A stretch of 64,000 bases of DNA from Burkholderia diffusa (GTDB lineage Bacteria; Pseudomonadota; Gammaproteobacteria; Burkholderiales; Burkholderiaceae): NCBI RefSeq assembly GCF_001718315.1, contig NZ_CP013362.1, positions 620,001 to 684,000 of the forward strand. The letters run 5' to 3'. The translations under genes and the position numbers were made by a program. The notes under the pieces are model-generated. The model searched no databases. It saw nothing but the letters and a program-made list of their open reading frames with translations, and was not told the DNA's origin. This document shows, piece after piece, positions 1 through 9,200 of the stretch (the first letter of the stretch is position 1; the number at the start of each line of letters is the position of its first letter).

Positions 1-221
1 CCGGTGCGAACGAGGGGGAGGAGAATCCGGTATTTTACCATTGGCGCGGGACGATTCCGGCCGAACCGGTCCGGCCGTCGCCGTCGGCGATCGGCACGCA
101 TGCGGCGCCCGGGCGCCGCGCAAGCAGTCCGCCGGCTGGGCTGGCCGCCGTGCCGCCGGACAGGTGCGCCCGCCGGTAGAATGCAGGCTTCCTCCCGACC
201 GCCGCCCCCGCGCCCGCCCGC
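1..221. other. Non-coding 5' edge of the window
   Basis: GC-rich sequence upstream of the LysR gene. I see no gene, tRNA or clear promoter here; the open frames on both strands are low-complexity Arg/Ala/Pro readings. Confidence 0.4.
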
Positions 222-1175
222 ATGGAACTGAAATGGCTCGAAGACTTCGTCTCGCTCGCTGAAACGCGCAGCTTCAGCCGGTCCGCCGAATTGCGGCACG
301 TGTCGCAGCCCGCGTTCTCGCGGCGCATCCAGGCGCTCGAGGCATGGCTCGCGACCGAACTGATCGATCGCTCGGTCTATCCGACGCGGCTCACGCAGGC
401 CGGCCAGATCTTCTACGAGCAGGCACTGACGATGCTGTCGCAGGCGCACGAGGCGCGCACGCTGCTGCGCGGCCACGTCGGCGCGCCGGTGCCGACGATC
501 GAATTCGCGGTGCCGCACACATTGTCGCTCACGTATTTTCCGCGCTGGCTGCAGCGGATCGAGGCGAAGATGGGGCAGGTCCACACGCGGCTGCGCGCGC
601 TGAACGTGCACGACGCCGTGCTTTCACTCGTCGAGGGCGGCTGCGATCTCGTGATGGGCTATCACCACCCGAGTCACCCCGTCGCGCTCGATCCGGCCCG
701 CTACGACATGCTGGTGCTCGGCAGCGAGCCGATCAGCGCATTTTCGGCGCCGGGCCGCGCGGGCCGGCCGCGCTACACGCTGCCGGGCACGGCCGATGCG
801 CGCGTGCCGTATCTGTCGTATACGCCGAACGCGTATCTCGGCCGGATGACCGAAGTCATCATTGCGAACGCACCGACGTCGCTGTTCCTCGATCGCGTGT
901 ACGAAACCGACATGGCCGAAGGGCTGAAGGCGATGGCGCTCGCAGGCCACGGCGTCGCGTTCCTGCCGCACAGCGCGGTCGAGGACGCGGTGGCGAGCGG
1001 CCGTCTGATCCGGCTTGACCGGTCGGCGCGCGGCGGCACGCACCCGTTCACGCTGACGATGGAGATCCGCCTTTACTGCGACAAGCTCGCGCTGCACGGC
1101 GACGATCCGCATCAGAAGCTCGTGCGCACGCTGTGGGAAGTCGTGCGCGACGAACTGCGCGAAACCGCCGGTTAA
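222..1175 (+). CDS. LysR-family transcriptional regulator, HypT-like
   Basis: A 317-residue LysR-type regulator. The N-terminal winged helix-turn-helix (about residues 1-60) contains FSRSAELRHVSQPAFSRRIQ, followed by a linker helix and a periplasmic-binding-protein-like effector domain. The phrases SQPAFSRRIQALE, YLSYTPNAYLGRM and the C-terminal DDPHQKLVRTLWEVV region recall E. coli HypT (YjiE), a hypochlorite-responsive regulator. That subfamily assignment is my inference from remembered sequence. It lies 275 bases upstream of gdhA on the same strand, so it may or may not control that gene. No convincing ribosome binding site precedes the ATG, but the start fits the family exactly (MELKWLEDFV). 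Confidence 0.85.
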   Translation: MELKWLEDFVSLAETRSFSRSAELRHVSQPAFSRRIQALEAWLATELIDRSVYPTRLTQAGQIFYEQALTMLSQAHEARTLLRGHVGAPVPTIEFAVPHTLSLTYFPRWLQRIEAKMGQVHTRLRALNVHDAVLSLVEGGCDLVMGYHHPSHPVALDPARYDMLVLGSEPISAFSAPGRAGRPRYTLPGTADARVPYLSYTPNAYLGRMTEVIIANAPTSLFLDRVYETDMAEGLKAMALAGHGVAFLPHSAVEDAVASGRLIRLDRSARGGTHPFTLTMEIRLYCDKLALHGDDPHQKLVRTLWEVVRDELRETAG

Positions 1176-1319
1176 CCGCGGGCGGTTAACCCGGCCGGTC
1201 GCGCGAGCAGCTGACAACGCGCTTGCCACACCTGTCGGACGGCTGTCCGGCGGGCGTTCCGCGTATTTCCCCGACGATTTTTCGCTGACGCGATGCACGA
1301 CCGATCACGGGCGTTCTTG

Positions 1320-1342
1320 CGCAAATCGACCGCGGATTTGCG
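1320..1342. promoter_or_regulatory. Candidate operator dyad upstream of gdhA
   Basis: A 7-bp perfect inverted repeat, CGCAAAT (1320-1326) and ATTTGCG (1336-1342), separated by 9 bases. It lies about 110 bases before the gdhA start in an otherwise AT-richer stretch. Interrupted dyads of this type are usual for LysR-family binding sites, and a LysR gene sits just upstream. Which protein binds is inference. Confidence 0.35.
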
Positions 1343-1450
1343 AAAAATCACGATCATGCAAGAAACGCATAATCGAATAAGCAAACGGCATTGGATAAAA
1401 AAAACGGGTTTTTCGACAATGTGCGCAATCCGTTGAACGTTGGAGCGTCC

Positions 1451-2737
1451 ATGTCTTCGCAACTGCAGTCCATCCCGTCCTACCTTCACGCCGACGATCT
1501 CGGCCCGTGGGGCAACTACCTTCAGCAGGTCGATCGCGTCGCACCGTACCTCGGTTCGCTGTCGCGCTGGCTGGAAACGCTGAAGCGTCCGAAGCGCATC
1601 CTGATCGTCGACGTGCCCATCGAGCTCGACAACGGCACCGTCGCGCACTTCGAAGGCTATCGCGTGCAGCACAACGTGTCGCGCGGTCCGGGCAAGGGCG
1701 GCGTGCGCTACCACCAGGACGTGACGCTGTCGGAAGTGATGGCGCTGTCGGCATGGATGTCGGTGAAGAACGCGGCCGTGAACGTGCCGTACGGCGGTGC
1801 GAAGGGCGGCATCCGCGTCGACCCGCGCAAGCTGTCGCGCGGTGAGCTCGAGCGCGTGACGCGTCGCTACACCAGCGAAATCGGCATCATCATCGGACCG
1901 AACACCGACATTCCGGCACCGGACGTCAACACCAACGAACAGGTGATGGCGTGGATGATGGACACGTTCTCGATGAACCAGGGCCAGACGTCGACCGGCG
2001 TCGTGACCGGCAAGCCGATCTCGCTCGGCGGTTCGCTCGGCCGCAAGGAAGCGACGGGTCGCGGCGTGTTCGTCGTCGGCTGCGAAGCGGCGAAGAAGAA
2101 GGGCCTGGAAATCGAAGGCGCGCGCATCGCCGTGCAGGGCTTCGGCAACGTCGGCGGCATCGCGGCGAAGCTGTTCCAGGAAGCGGGCTCGAAGGTGATC
2201 GCGGTGCAGGATCACACGGGCACGATCTACCAGCCGGCCGGCCTCGATTCGAACAAGCTGCTCGACCACGTCGCACGCACGGGCGGCGTCGCGGGCTTCG
2301 AAGGCGCCGAACCGATGCCGAACGACGAGTTCTGGACGGTCGAAACCGACATCCTGATCCCGGCGGCACTGGAAAACCAGATCACCGAGAAGAACGCATC
2401 GAAGATCCGCACGAAGATCATCGTCGAAGGCGCGAACGGCCCGACGACGACGGCGGCCGACGACATCCTGAGCGCGAACGGCGTGCTCGTGATCCCCGAC
2501 GTGATCGCCAACGCTGGCGGCGTGACCGTGTCGTACTTCGAGTGGGTGCAGGACTTCTCGAGCTTCTTCTGGACGGAAGACGAGATCAACCACCGTCTCG
2601 AGCGCGTGATGCGCGAAGCGTTCGCCGGTGTGTGGGCGGTCGCGGAAGAGCACAAGGTGTCGGTGCGTACGGCGGCGTTCATCGTCGCGTGCAAGCGCAT
2701 CCTGATGGCGCGCGAAATGCGCGGCCTGTACCCCTGA
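1451..2737 (+). CDS. gdhA: Glutamate dehydrogenase (NAD(P)+-dependent)
   Basis: Interconverts glutamate with 2-oxoglutarate and ammonia in the cytoplasm. The protein is 428 residues, the usual length of hexameric bacterial GDH. It carries the Glu/Leu/Phe/Val dehydrogenase signatures: the substrate-site region [10 protein letters not shown], the catalytic-lysine segment [14 protein letters not shown], the Rossmann motif VQGFGNVGG and EGANGPTT. The open frame extends 60 bases upstream, but the ATG at 1451 ([11 protein letters not shown]) has GGAG about 5 bases before it and gives the family N-terminus. It stands next to a glutamate/aspartate importer, which suggests a glutamate-utilisation cluster. 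Cofactor preference cannot be read with certainty. Confidence 0.96.
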   Translation: MSSQLQSIPSYLHADDLGPWGNYLQQVDRVAPYLGSLSRWLETLKRPKRILIVDVPIELDNGTVAHFEGYRVQHNVSRGPGKGGVRYHQDVTLSEVMALSAWMSVKNAAVNVPYGGAKGGIRVDPRKLSRGELERVTRRYTSEIGIIIGPNTDIPAPDVNTNEQVMAWMMDTFSMNQGQTSTGVVTGKPISLGGSLGRKEATGRGVFVVGCEAAKKKGLEIEGARIAVQGFGNVGGIAAKLFQEAGSKVIAVQDHTGTIYQPAGLDSNKLLDHVARTGGVAGFEGAEPMPNDEFWTVETDILIPAALENQITEKNASKIRTKIIVEGANGPTTTAADDILSANGVLVIPDVIANAGGVTVSYFEWVQDFSSFFWTEDEINHRLERVMREAFAGVWAVAEEHKVSVRTAAFIVACKRILMAREMRGLYP

Positions 2738-2812
2738 TCGGTCATTTCCGAGCCGATCGGCCGACTATGACGAAAGCATGACGCAATCCACCCGATTGCA
2801 TGCATGAACCCT

Positions 2813-2844
2813 CGCGGGCGGTGCCGAATCCGGCACCGCCCGCG
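2813..2844 (+). terminator. GC-rich hairpin after gdhA (no U-tract)
   Basis: A 14-bp perfect inverted repeat (2813-2826 with 2831-2844) with an AATC loop, 75 bases after the gdhA stop. The stem is very stable but no run of T follows, so it may be an RNA 3' end stabiliser or a factor-assisted terminator rather than a classical intrinsic one. Confidence 0.45.
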
Positions 2845-2909
2845 TGTGCATTCAGGCGCCGCGAGAGGCGCCCGAAGCCGGGAGGACGGCTTCGTACAGG
2901 ACGATTCGT

Positions 2910-2931
2910 AGTACGGTAAACAACCAGTACT
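2910..2931. promoter_or_regulatory. Candidate operator dyad upstream of gltI
   Basis: Inverted repeat AGTAC (2910-2914) and GTACT (2927-2931) with a 12-base spacer, in the AT-rich stretch directly before the gltIJKL operon. It is short, so it is only a candidate binding site for the operon regulator. Confidence 0.25.
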
Positions 2932-2987
2932 TTCAAAAATATTACTTTGATACACTGGCGCGGGTTTTAGCCAAGGAGATGACCAAA

Positions 2988-3881
2988 ATGAAATACCAGA
3001 AGGCAGTCCTGATGGTCGCGGCGCTGTGTGCGTTCGCGAGCGGCGCGCATGCACAGGAGACCGGCACGCTGAAGAAGATCAAGGACACGGGCGTGATCGC
3101 GCTGGGCCACCGCGAATCGTCGATTCCGTTCTCCTACTATGACCAGAACCAGCAGGTTGTCGGTTATTCGCGCGAATTCCAGATGAAGGTCGTGGACGCG
3201 GTGAAGAAGAAGCTGAACCTGCCGAACCTGCAGGTCAAGAACATCCCGGTGACGTCGCAGAACCGCATCCCGCTCGTGCAGAACGGCACGGTCGACATCG
3301 AGTGCGGCTCGACGACCAACAACGCCGAGCGTCAGCAGCAGGCCGCATTCTCCGACACGATCTTCGTGATCGGCACGCGCCTGATGACCAAGAAGGATTC
3401 GGGCGTGAAGGACTTCGGCGACCTGAAGGGCAAGACGGTCGTGACCACCGCCGGCACGACGTCCGAGCGCCTGTTGCGCAAGATGAACAACGACAAGCAG
3501 CTGGGCATGAACATCATCAGCGCGAAGGACCACGGCGACTCGTTCAACACGCTCGAGTCCGGCCGCGCGGTCGCGTTCATGATGGACGACGCGCTGCTCG
3601 CGGGCGAGCGCGCGAAGGCGAAGCAGCCGGGCGAGTGGGTGATCGTCGGCACGCCGCAGTCGGAAGAGGCGTACGGCTGCATGATGCGCAAGGGCGATGC
3701 AGACTTCAAGAAGGTCGTCGACGATGCGATTTCGCAAGTCGAGAAGTCGGGCGAAGCCGCGAAGATCTACGCGAAGTGGTTCGAGAACCCGATTCCGCCG
3801 AAGGGCCTTAACCTGAACTTCCCGCTGTCCGATTCGATGAAGAAGCTGTACGCGAACCCGAACGACAAGGCGCTCGACTGA
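2988..3881 (+). CDS. gltI: Glutamate/aspartate ABC transporter, periplasmic binding protein
   Basis: Captures glutamate/aspartate in the periplasm and delivers it to GltJK. The 297-residue protein starts with a typical signal peptide (MKYQKAVLMVAALCAFASG, predicted cleavage after AHA near residue 22). A family 3 solute-binding domain follows, with SIPFSYYDQNQQVVGYS, DIECGSTTNNAERQ and TVVTTAGTTSERLLRKMN. Two ATGs compete, at 2979 and 2988. I chose 2988 because AAGGAG at 2973-2978 is then 9 bases away instead of touching the start. First gene of gltIJKL. An intrinsic terminator lies just downstream, which would favour excess binding protein. Confidence 0.93.
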   Translation: MKYQKAVLMVAALCAFASGAHAQETGTLKKIKDTGVIALGHRESSIPFSYYDQNQQVVGYSREFQMKVVDAVKKKLNLPNLQVKNIPVTSQNRIPLVQNGTVDIECGSTTNNAERQQQAAFSDTIFVIGTRLMTKKDSGVKDFGDLKGKTVVTTAGTTSERLLRKMNNDKQLGMNIISAKDHGDSFNTLESGRAVAFMMDDALLAGERAKAKQPGEWVIVGTPQSEEAYGCMMRKGDADFKKVVDDAISQVEKSGEAAKIYAKWFENPIPPKGLNLNFPLSDSMKKLYANPNDKALD

Positions 3882-3914
3882 CCAAGCGGCCGTTGAAGCA
3901 GAAATGACGCTACT

Positions 3915-3950
3915 GAAACGGAAGAGGCCACGCTTCTTCCGTTTCTTTTT
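3915..3950 (+). terminator. Intercistronic terminator between gltI and gltJ
   Basis: An 11-bp perfect stem (3915-3925 with 3935-3945), a 9-base loop and five T residues (3946-3950). It lies inside the gltIJKL operon, 33 bases after gltI and 15 bases before gltJ, so it probably acts as a leaky terminator that lowers membrane and ATPase components relative to the binding protein. Confidence 0.75.
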
Positions 3951-3965
3951 GCTGGAGTCTTGCCC

Positions 3966-4706
3966 ATGTCTTACCACTGGAACTGGGGCATCTTCCTGAG
4001 CCCCGTCTCGACCGGCGAGCCGACGACTTACTTCGGATGGCTGATGTCCGGCTTCTGGGTGACGATCGAGGTGTCGCTCGTCGCCTGGGTCATCGCGCTG
4101 ATCGTCGGTTCGCTGTTCGGCGTGCTGCGCACGGTGCCGAACAAATGGCTGTCCGCGATCGGCACCGTCTACGTGTCGATCTTCCGGAACATCCCGCTGA
4201 TCGTGCAGTTCTTCATTTGGTACCTCGTCGTGCCCGAGCTGCTGCCCGCGTCGATCGGCACCTGGATCAAGCAGTTGCCGCCGGGCACGCAGTTCTTCAC
4301 CGCGTCGATCATCTGCCTCGGCCTGTTCACGGGCGCGCGCGTGTGCGAACAGGTGCGCTCGGGGATCAACGCGCTGCCGAAGGGCCAGCGCGCGGCCGGC
4401 CTCGCGATGGGCTTCACGCAATGGCAGACGTACCGCTACGTGCTGCTGCCGGTTGCATACCGGATCATCGTGCCGCCGCTCACGTCCGAATTCCTGAACA
4501 TCTTCAAGAACTCGGCGGTCGCGTCGACGATCGGCCTGCTCGACCTGTCGGCGCAGGCGCGCCAGCTCGTCGACTACACCGCGCAGACCTACGAGTCGTT
4601 CATCGCGGTGACGCTCGCGTACGTGCTCATCAACCTCGTCGTGATGGCGTTCATGCGCTGGATCGAAGGCCGCACGCGGCTGCCCGGCTACATCGGAGGC
4701 AAGTGA
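3966..4706 (+). CDS. gltJ: Glutamate/aspartate ABC transporter permease
   Basis: Inner-membrane permease of the Glt importer, 246 residues, with the HisM/polar-amino-acid permease fold. Hydrophobic segments begin around residue 27 ([21 protein letters not shown]), and the EAA-type cytoplasmic loop is near [30 protein letters not shown] 3966 is preferred over an in-frame TTG at 3960 because GGAG at 3954-3957 is well spaced for it. The stop overlaps the gltK start (TGATG), so the two permeases are translationally coupled. Confidence 0.93.
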   Translation: MSYHWNWGIFLSPVSTGEPTTYFGWLMSGFWVTIEVSLVAWVIALIVGSLFGVLRTVPNKWLSAIGTVYVSIFRNIPLIVQFFIWYLVVPELLPASIGTWIKQLPPGTQFFTASIICLGLFTGARVCEQVRSGINALPKGQRAAGLAMGFTQWQTYRYVLLPVAYRIIVPPLTSEFLNIFKNSAVASTIGLLDLSAQARQLVDYTAQTYESFIAVTLAYVLINLVVMAFMRWIEGRTRLPGYIGGK

Positions 4707-5383
4707 TGCATCAGTTCGACTGGAGTAGTATTCCCGGCGCGATACCGACGCTGTGGTCGGGCGCGATCGTCACGTTCAAGATCACGCTGATCGCGATCGT
4801 CGTCGGCATCGTCTGGGGCACGTTGCTGGCGCTGATGCGGCTGTCCGGCGTGAAGCCGCTTGCGTGGTTCGCGAAGGCATACGTGACGGTGTTCCGCTCC
4901 ATCCCGCTCGTGATGGTGCTGCTGTGGTTCTTCCTGATCGTGCCGCAGGTGCTGCAGGGCGTGCTCGGGCTGTCGCCGACGATCGACATCCGGCTTGCAT
5001 CGGCGATGGTCGCGTTTTCGCTGTTCGAAGCCGCGTATTATTCCGAGATCATCCGCGCCGGTATCCAGGCGGTGCCGCGCGGGCAGGTCAACGCCGCGTT
5101 CGCGCTCGGCATGAACTACGCGCAGGCCATGCGCCTCGTGATCCTGCCGCAGGCGTTCCGCGCGATGGTGCCGCTGCTGCTGACGCAGGCGATCGTCCTG
5201 TTCCAGGACACGTCGCTCGTGTACGTGATCAGTCTCGCGGACTTCTTCCGCACGGCCGCCAACATCGGCGATCGCGACGGCACGACCGTCGAGATGGTCC
5301 TGTTCGCGGGTGCATGCTATTTCGTGATTTGCTCGGTGGCGTCTGCCCTCGTCAAAGGTCTCCAGAAAAAGGTCACAAGATGA
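4706..5383 (+). CDS. gltK: Glutamate/aspartate ABC transporter permease
   Basis: Second permease of the Glt importer, 225 residues, homologous to GltJ. It has hydrophobic spans at about residues 17-40 and 55-85 and the conserved loop [20 protein letters not shown] before the last spans. Start ATG 4706 shares its A with the stop of gltJ, and the 3' end overlaps the gltL start (ATGA at 5380-5383). The overlaps support one coupled gltJKL unit making a GltJ-GltK heterodimer. Confidence 0.93.
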   Translation: MHQFDWSSIPGAIPTLWSGAIVTFKITLIAIVVGIVWGTLLALMRLSGVKPLAWFAKAYVTVFRSIPLVMVLLWFFLIVPQVLQGVLGLSPTIDIRLASAMVAFSLFEAAYYSEIIRAGIQAVPRGQVNAAFALGMNYAQAMRLVILPQAFRAMVPLLLTQAIVLFQDTSLVYVISLADFFRTAANIGDRDGTTVEMVLFAGACYFVICSVASALVKGLQKKVTR

Positions 5384-6105
5384 TTTCCATCAAGAACGTT
5401 TCGAAGTGGTACGGCCAGTTTCAGGTCCTCGCCGATTGCACGACCGAGGTCAAGAAAGGCGAGGTGGTCGTCGTGTGCGGCCCGTCGGGCTCCGGCAAGT
5501 CGACGCTGATCAAGACCGTGAACGGCCTGGAGCCGTTCCAGCAGGGCGAAATCCTCGTGAACGGCCAATCGGTCGGCGACAAGAAGACGAACCTGTCGAA
5601 GCTGCGCTCGAAGGTCGGGATGGTGTTTCAGCACTTCGAGCTGTTCCCGCACCTGTCGATCACCGAGAACCTGACGCTCGCGCAGATCAAGGTGCTCGGC
5701 CGCGGCAAGGACGAAGCGACCGAAAAGGGCATGAAGCTGCTCGATCGCGTCGGCCTGAAGGCGCATGCGCACAAGTTTCCGGGCCAGCTGTCGGGCGGCC
5801 AGCAGCAGCGGGTCGCGATCGCGCGCGCGCTGTCGATGGACCCGATCGCGATGCTGTTCGACGAACCGACGTCCGCGCTCGATCCGGAGATGATCAACGA
5901 GGTGCTCGACGTGATGGTCGAGCTCGCGCAGGAAGGGATGACGATGATGGTCGTCACGCACGAAATGGGCTTCGCGAAGAAGGTCGCCCATCGCGTGATC
6001 TTCATGGACAAGGGCGCCATCGTCGAGGACGACCGCAAGGACGATTTCTTCTCGAATCCGAAGTCGGATCGCGCGAAGGACTTCCTCGCGAAGATCCTGC
6101 ACTGA
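5380..6105 (+). CDS. gltL: Glutamate/aspartate ABC transporter ATP-binding protein
   Basis: ATPase subunit (241 residues) that drives the Glt importer from the cytoplasmic side. Walker A is GPSGSGKST (about residues 34-42), the Q-loop is [11 protein letters not shown], the ABC signature is LSGGQQQR, Walker B is [15 protein letters not shown], and the H-loop His is in VVTHEMGFA. The polar-amino-acid transporter class is clear from overall sequence and operon context. ATG 5380 overlaps the gltK stop by 4 bases. A strong terminator follows. Confidence 0.95.
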   Translation: MISIKNVSKWYGQFQVLADCTTEVKKGEVVVVCGPSGSGKSTLIKTVNGLEPFQQGEILVNGQSVGDKKTNLSKLRSKVGMVFQHFELFPHLSITENLTLAQIKVLGRGKDEATEKGMKLLDRVGLKAHAHKFPGQLSGGQQQRVAIARALSMDPIAMLFDEPTSALDPEMINEVLDVMVELAQEGMTMMVVTHEMGFAKKVAHRVIFMDKGAIVEDDRKDDFFSNPKSDRAKDFLAKILH

Positions 6106-6145
6106 GCGATACCGCGTCGCGCGCTTCGTGCACGCGGGATGCGAA

Positions 6146-6177
6146 ACCGCCCGGCCGAGCGCCGGGCGGTTTTTTTT
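6146..6177 (+). terminator. Intrinsic terminator of gltIJKL
   Basis: ACCGCCCGGC pairs with GCCGGGCGGT around a short CGAGC loop and is followed by a run of T. It lies about 40 bases after gltL, and about 55 bases before the 3' end of the convergent autotransporter gene. Confidence 0.85.
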
Positions 6178-6230
6178 CGCCGGTTGCCCGGCGGCTGCCA
6201 TTGGCGGCGGACGGATTACGGCACCGGGCG

Positions 6231-9200
6231 TTACCAGCTGTAGCGGTAGCCGACCTGGCCGGTGACGCCGCGCCGGTAATCGCCGCCGACGTTGCGTGCG
6301 TATTTCACGTTCGCGTACAACTCGCCCGACTTGCCGAAGCCCGCGGTCACGCCAAGGCCGAGCTCGTACCACGTGCGGCCCAGGTGCGTCGCGAACGGCG
6401 TGCCGCCGACGACGGTCTGGCCCGGCGACAGGAAGTCGTGCAGCACGTCGGCCGTGAAGTACGGCGTTGCTGCGCCGCCGCCCGCGTTCGCGTCGAGGTT
6501 CGGCCGGAAAATGCGCACGCCGACGCGTCCGCGCAACGCACTGCTCGTCGTGCCCGACACAGCCGACACGTTGTCGTTGAAGCCGTTCAGCTTCAGGTAC
6601 TGATACATCAGCTGCGCTTGCGGCTCGACCGCGATCGGCGTGCCGCCGATCCCGAACGGCTTGCCGAGCTCCTGCGACAGTGCGATGCCGAAGCCGTTCT
6701 GCGATGCGTCGTTGCCGTAGCCGTCGCGATAGCGGTTGCCGTAGTGCGTGACCTGGCCGACGCTATCGAAGTAGGTGCCGTCGGACAGGTAACGCGTCCA
6801 GTAGCCGCCGACGCTCTGCGCGTGCATCTCGATCGAGCCCGTCGATGTCGACAAGCCGGGCGTGCCGCCGCGTGCCATGTCGCTGAAGCTCGCGTTCGCG
6901 ACGCCGATGCTTGCCGTCACGCCCGCATGCGTGCTGCCGCCGGCCGGTGCCTGATCGAGCGTCCAGTCCTTGCCGAATTGCGCGAAGAACGTGCGCTCGT
7001 CGGCCGCAAAGCGGCCCGCGTTCGCATCGAGGCTCTGCCCGCCGATGCGGCCCCACACGCCGTCGCGGCTGCCCGGCGCCTGCTTCTCGAGGTTGTAGAT
7101 GTCGCCGACGCGCTCGTGCAGCTTGCCGAGCGTCGAGAAGCCGTAGTCCGCGTTCAGCAGCGGCGTCATCGCATAGCCGGCAACCCCTGGGCGGTACGCA
7201 AGGTTGCCGCCGCCGCCGTTGCTGATGTTCGGGCCGACCGGATCGCCAGGGTCGGTCGGGTCGAGTTGCGAGCGCAGATACCAGCCGTTCGCATCGCTCT
7301 GTCCGCCGCGGTAGAGCCGGTATTCGTATGCGCCGGCCTGCACCGGGCCCGCGAGATGGAACGCCGATGCGGACGTCGTGCCGCCGTTGGCCGTGACGAC
7401 CACCGGAATCCCGTCGCCCGTCGTCTGCGCGCCGGTGCCGGCCGTGTTCGCGATCTTCAGTCCCGTCGTGCCGGTCGCGGCCCCGCCGTTCACGATCAGC
7501 CGGTCGGTCGGCGATGCATCGGCGCCGAGGTAGGTGTTCAGCGCGATCGTGCCGCCGTTGCCGACGTAATTGCCGGTCGTCAGCGTCCGGTAGCTGCCTG
7601 CCGCCGTCGGCGCGCCGGACGGCGCGGCGAATGCAACCAGACCCGCGTTGTCCAGGCTGCTCAGCACGGAGCTGCCGGTCATGCGCCACGTGCTCGTGCC
7701 GTCGACGTTCAGCGCGACCGGGTCGATCTTGCCGGTGAGGGTCGTGCCGTTCGTCAGGAACACGTTGCCCGTGCTCGACGCGTCCGACACGATGTCGCCG
7801 GCGAGATTCACGGCCGATGCGCTGAAGGTCGCGGTGCTGCCGTTCGCGAGGTTCAGCAGCGTGCCGTTGCCGGCCGTCACGACGGTGCCGTTGCGCACCG
7901 CGATGTCGACCGTGCCGCCGCGCGCGGCGAACGCCGGTCCGGCGACGGACGCGACGCTGCCGCCGTCGACGAGCACCGCGCTCGTCGCGCCGGTCGCGAG
8001 CGTGTCGGTGCTCAGCACGCCGGCCGTCGCGCCCTTGAGCGTCGTGCCGGTCAGCGCGAGCACGCCGCCGCCGTCGACCGTCGCGCCGTTGCCGGCGGCG
8101 CTCGCGATCGACGAACTCGTGTCGCCGATGCGGCCGCCGTTTTGCGCGACGACGCCGTCGGCCGACGCGCCCGCCGTCGAGACCTTTGCCCCCGACAGCA
8201 GCGCGGTCGCGCCGCTGCCGGCGACGATCGCCTGCGCGCCGGCGCCTGTCGTCGCGACGGTCGTGCCGTTGGCCGCCAGCGTCGAATTCGCGCCCGTCAC
8301 GAACAGGCCGCGCGCGTTGTCGCCGGCGGTGTGCACGATCGTCGACGCATCGGTCGCGATGCGCGCGCCGGCACCCGTCGACGACAGCCCGTCGGCGCCG
8401 TTGCCGGTCGTGCCGATCTGCGTGCCCGACAGCACGATCGTCGTGTTCGAGCCGAGGTTGTCGATGCCCTTGCCGGCGCCGCCCGCCGCGATCGACGTCG
8501 CGCCGGCTGCGATGCCGCCGCCCGACACGGTCGAGTCGATCAGCACGCCGTCGGCGCTGCCGTTCGCGACGACGGTGCCCGCGCCCGACAGGGCGACCGA
8601 CGCGCCGGTACCCGTCAGATGCACGCCGGCGCTGCCGTTGTCCGCCTCGATCGTGCCTGCGTTGGCGAGCGTTGCCGATGCGCCCTGCACGAGTGCGCCG
8701 GTGCCGTTCGATACGCGGATTGACGATGCGTTGTTCACCGTGCCGAGCGCGCCGACCACGATCCCCGTCGAGCCGTCGCCGGTCAGCAGCACCGTATTGC
8801 GGTTCTCGAGCGTGCCGAGGTTTTGCGCGACGAAGCCCGTCACGCCGGCCGTCGACGATGCGACGGCCGCGTTGTTGGTCAGCGTCGTCGCGACCGGCGT
8901 ACCGGCGTTCGCCCCGGTGAGGGTGTGTGCCTGGCCGTCGACGGTGCCGGCGATCGCGCCGGCCGCATTCAGGTTGATGGTTGCACCCGAGTCGATCGTG
9001 CCCGTCGCGCCGCCTTCGACGGCGATGGCGATGCCGTTCGCGCCGTTGACGTTGTAAGTGGCGTGTCCGGTGGACAACGTCGTGCCGGCACCCGTCGCGA
9101 GCACGCCGCGCGCGCGCTGGCCGTTCACGTCGGTCGTCAGCGTGCCGGCCGCCGACGCGCCCGTATAGGCCGCGCCGCCCGCGATGCGGAACAGCGTCGA

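Noticed and set aside
2953..2970. Possible sigma54 promoter (CTGGCGCGGGTTTTAGC) before gltI
   Set aside because: The GG and GC elements are 11 bases apart instead of 10 and the -12 box lacks TTGC. It also runs almost into the ribosome binding site.
5406..8723. Plus-strand open frame of 1105 codons spanning gltL and the autotransporter
   Set aside because: It runs out of frame through gltL and antisense to the autotransporter, with an Arg/Ala-rich composition typical of high-GC shadow frames.
7648..9057. Long plus-strand open frame of 469 codons
   Set aside because: It is an antisense shadow of the autotransporter passenger. The repeat-rich, high-GC sequence keeps several frames open; there is no ribosome binding site or recognisable domain.
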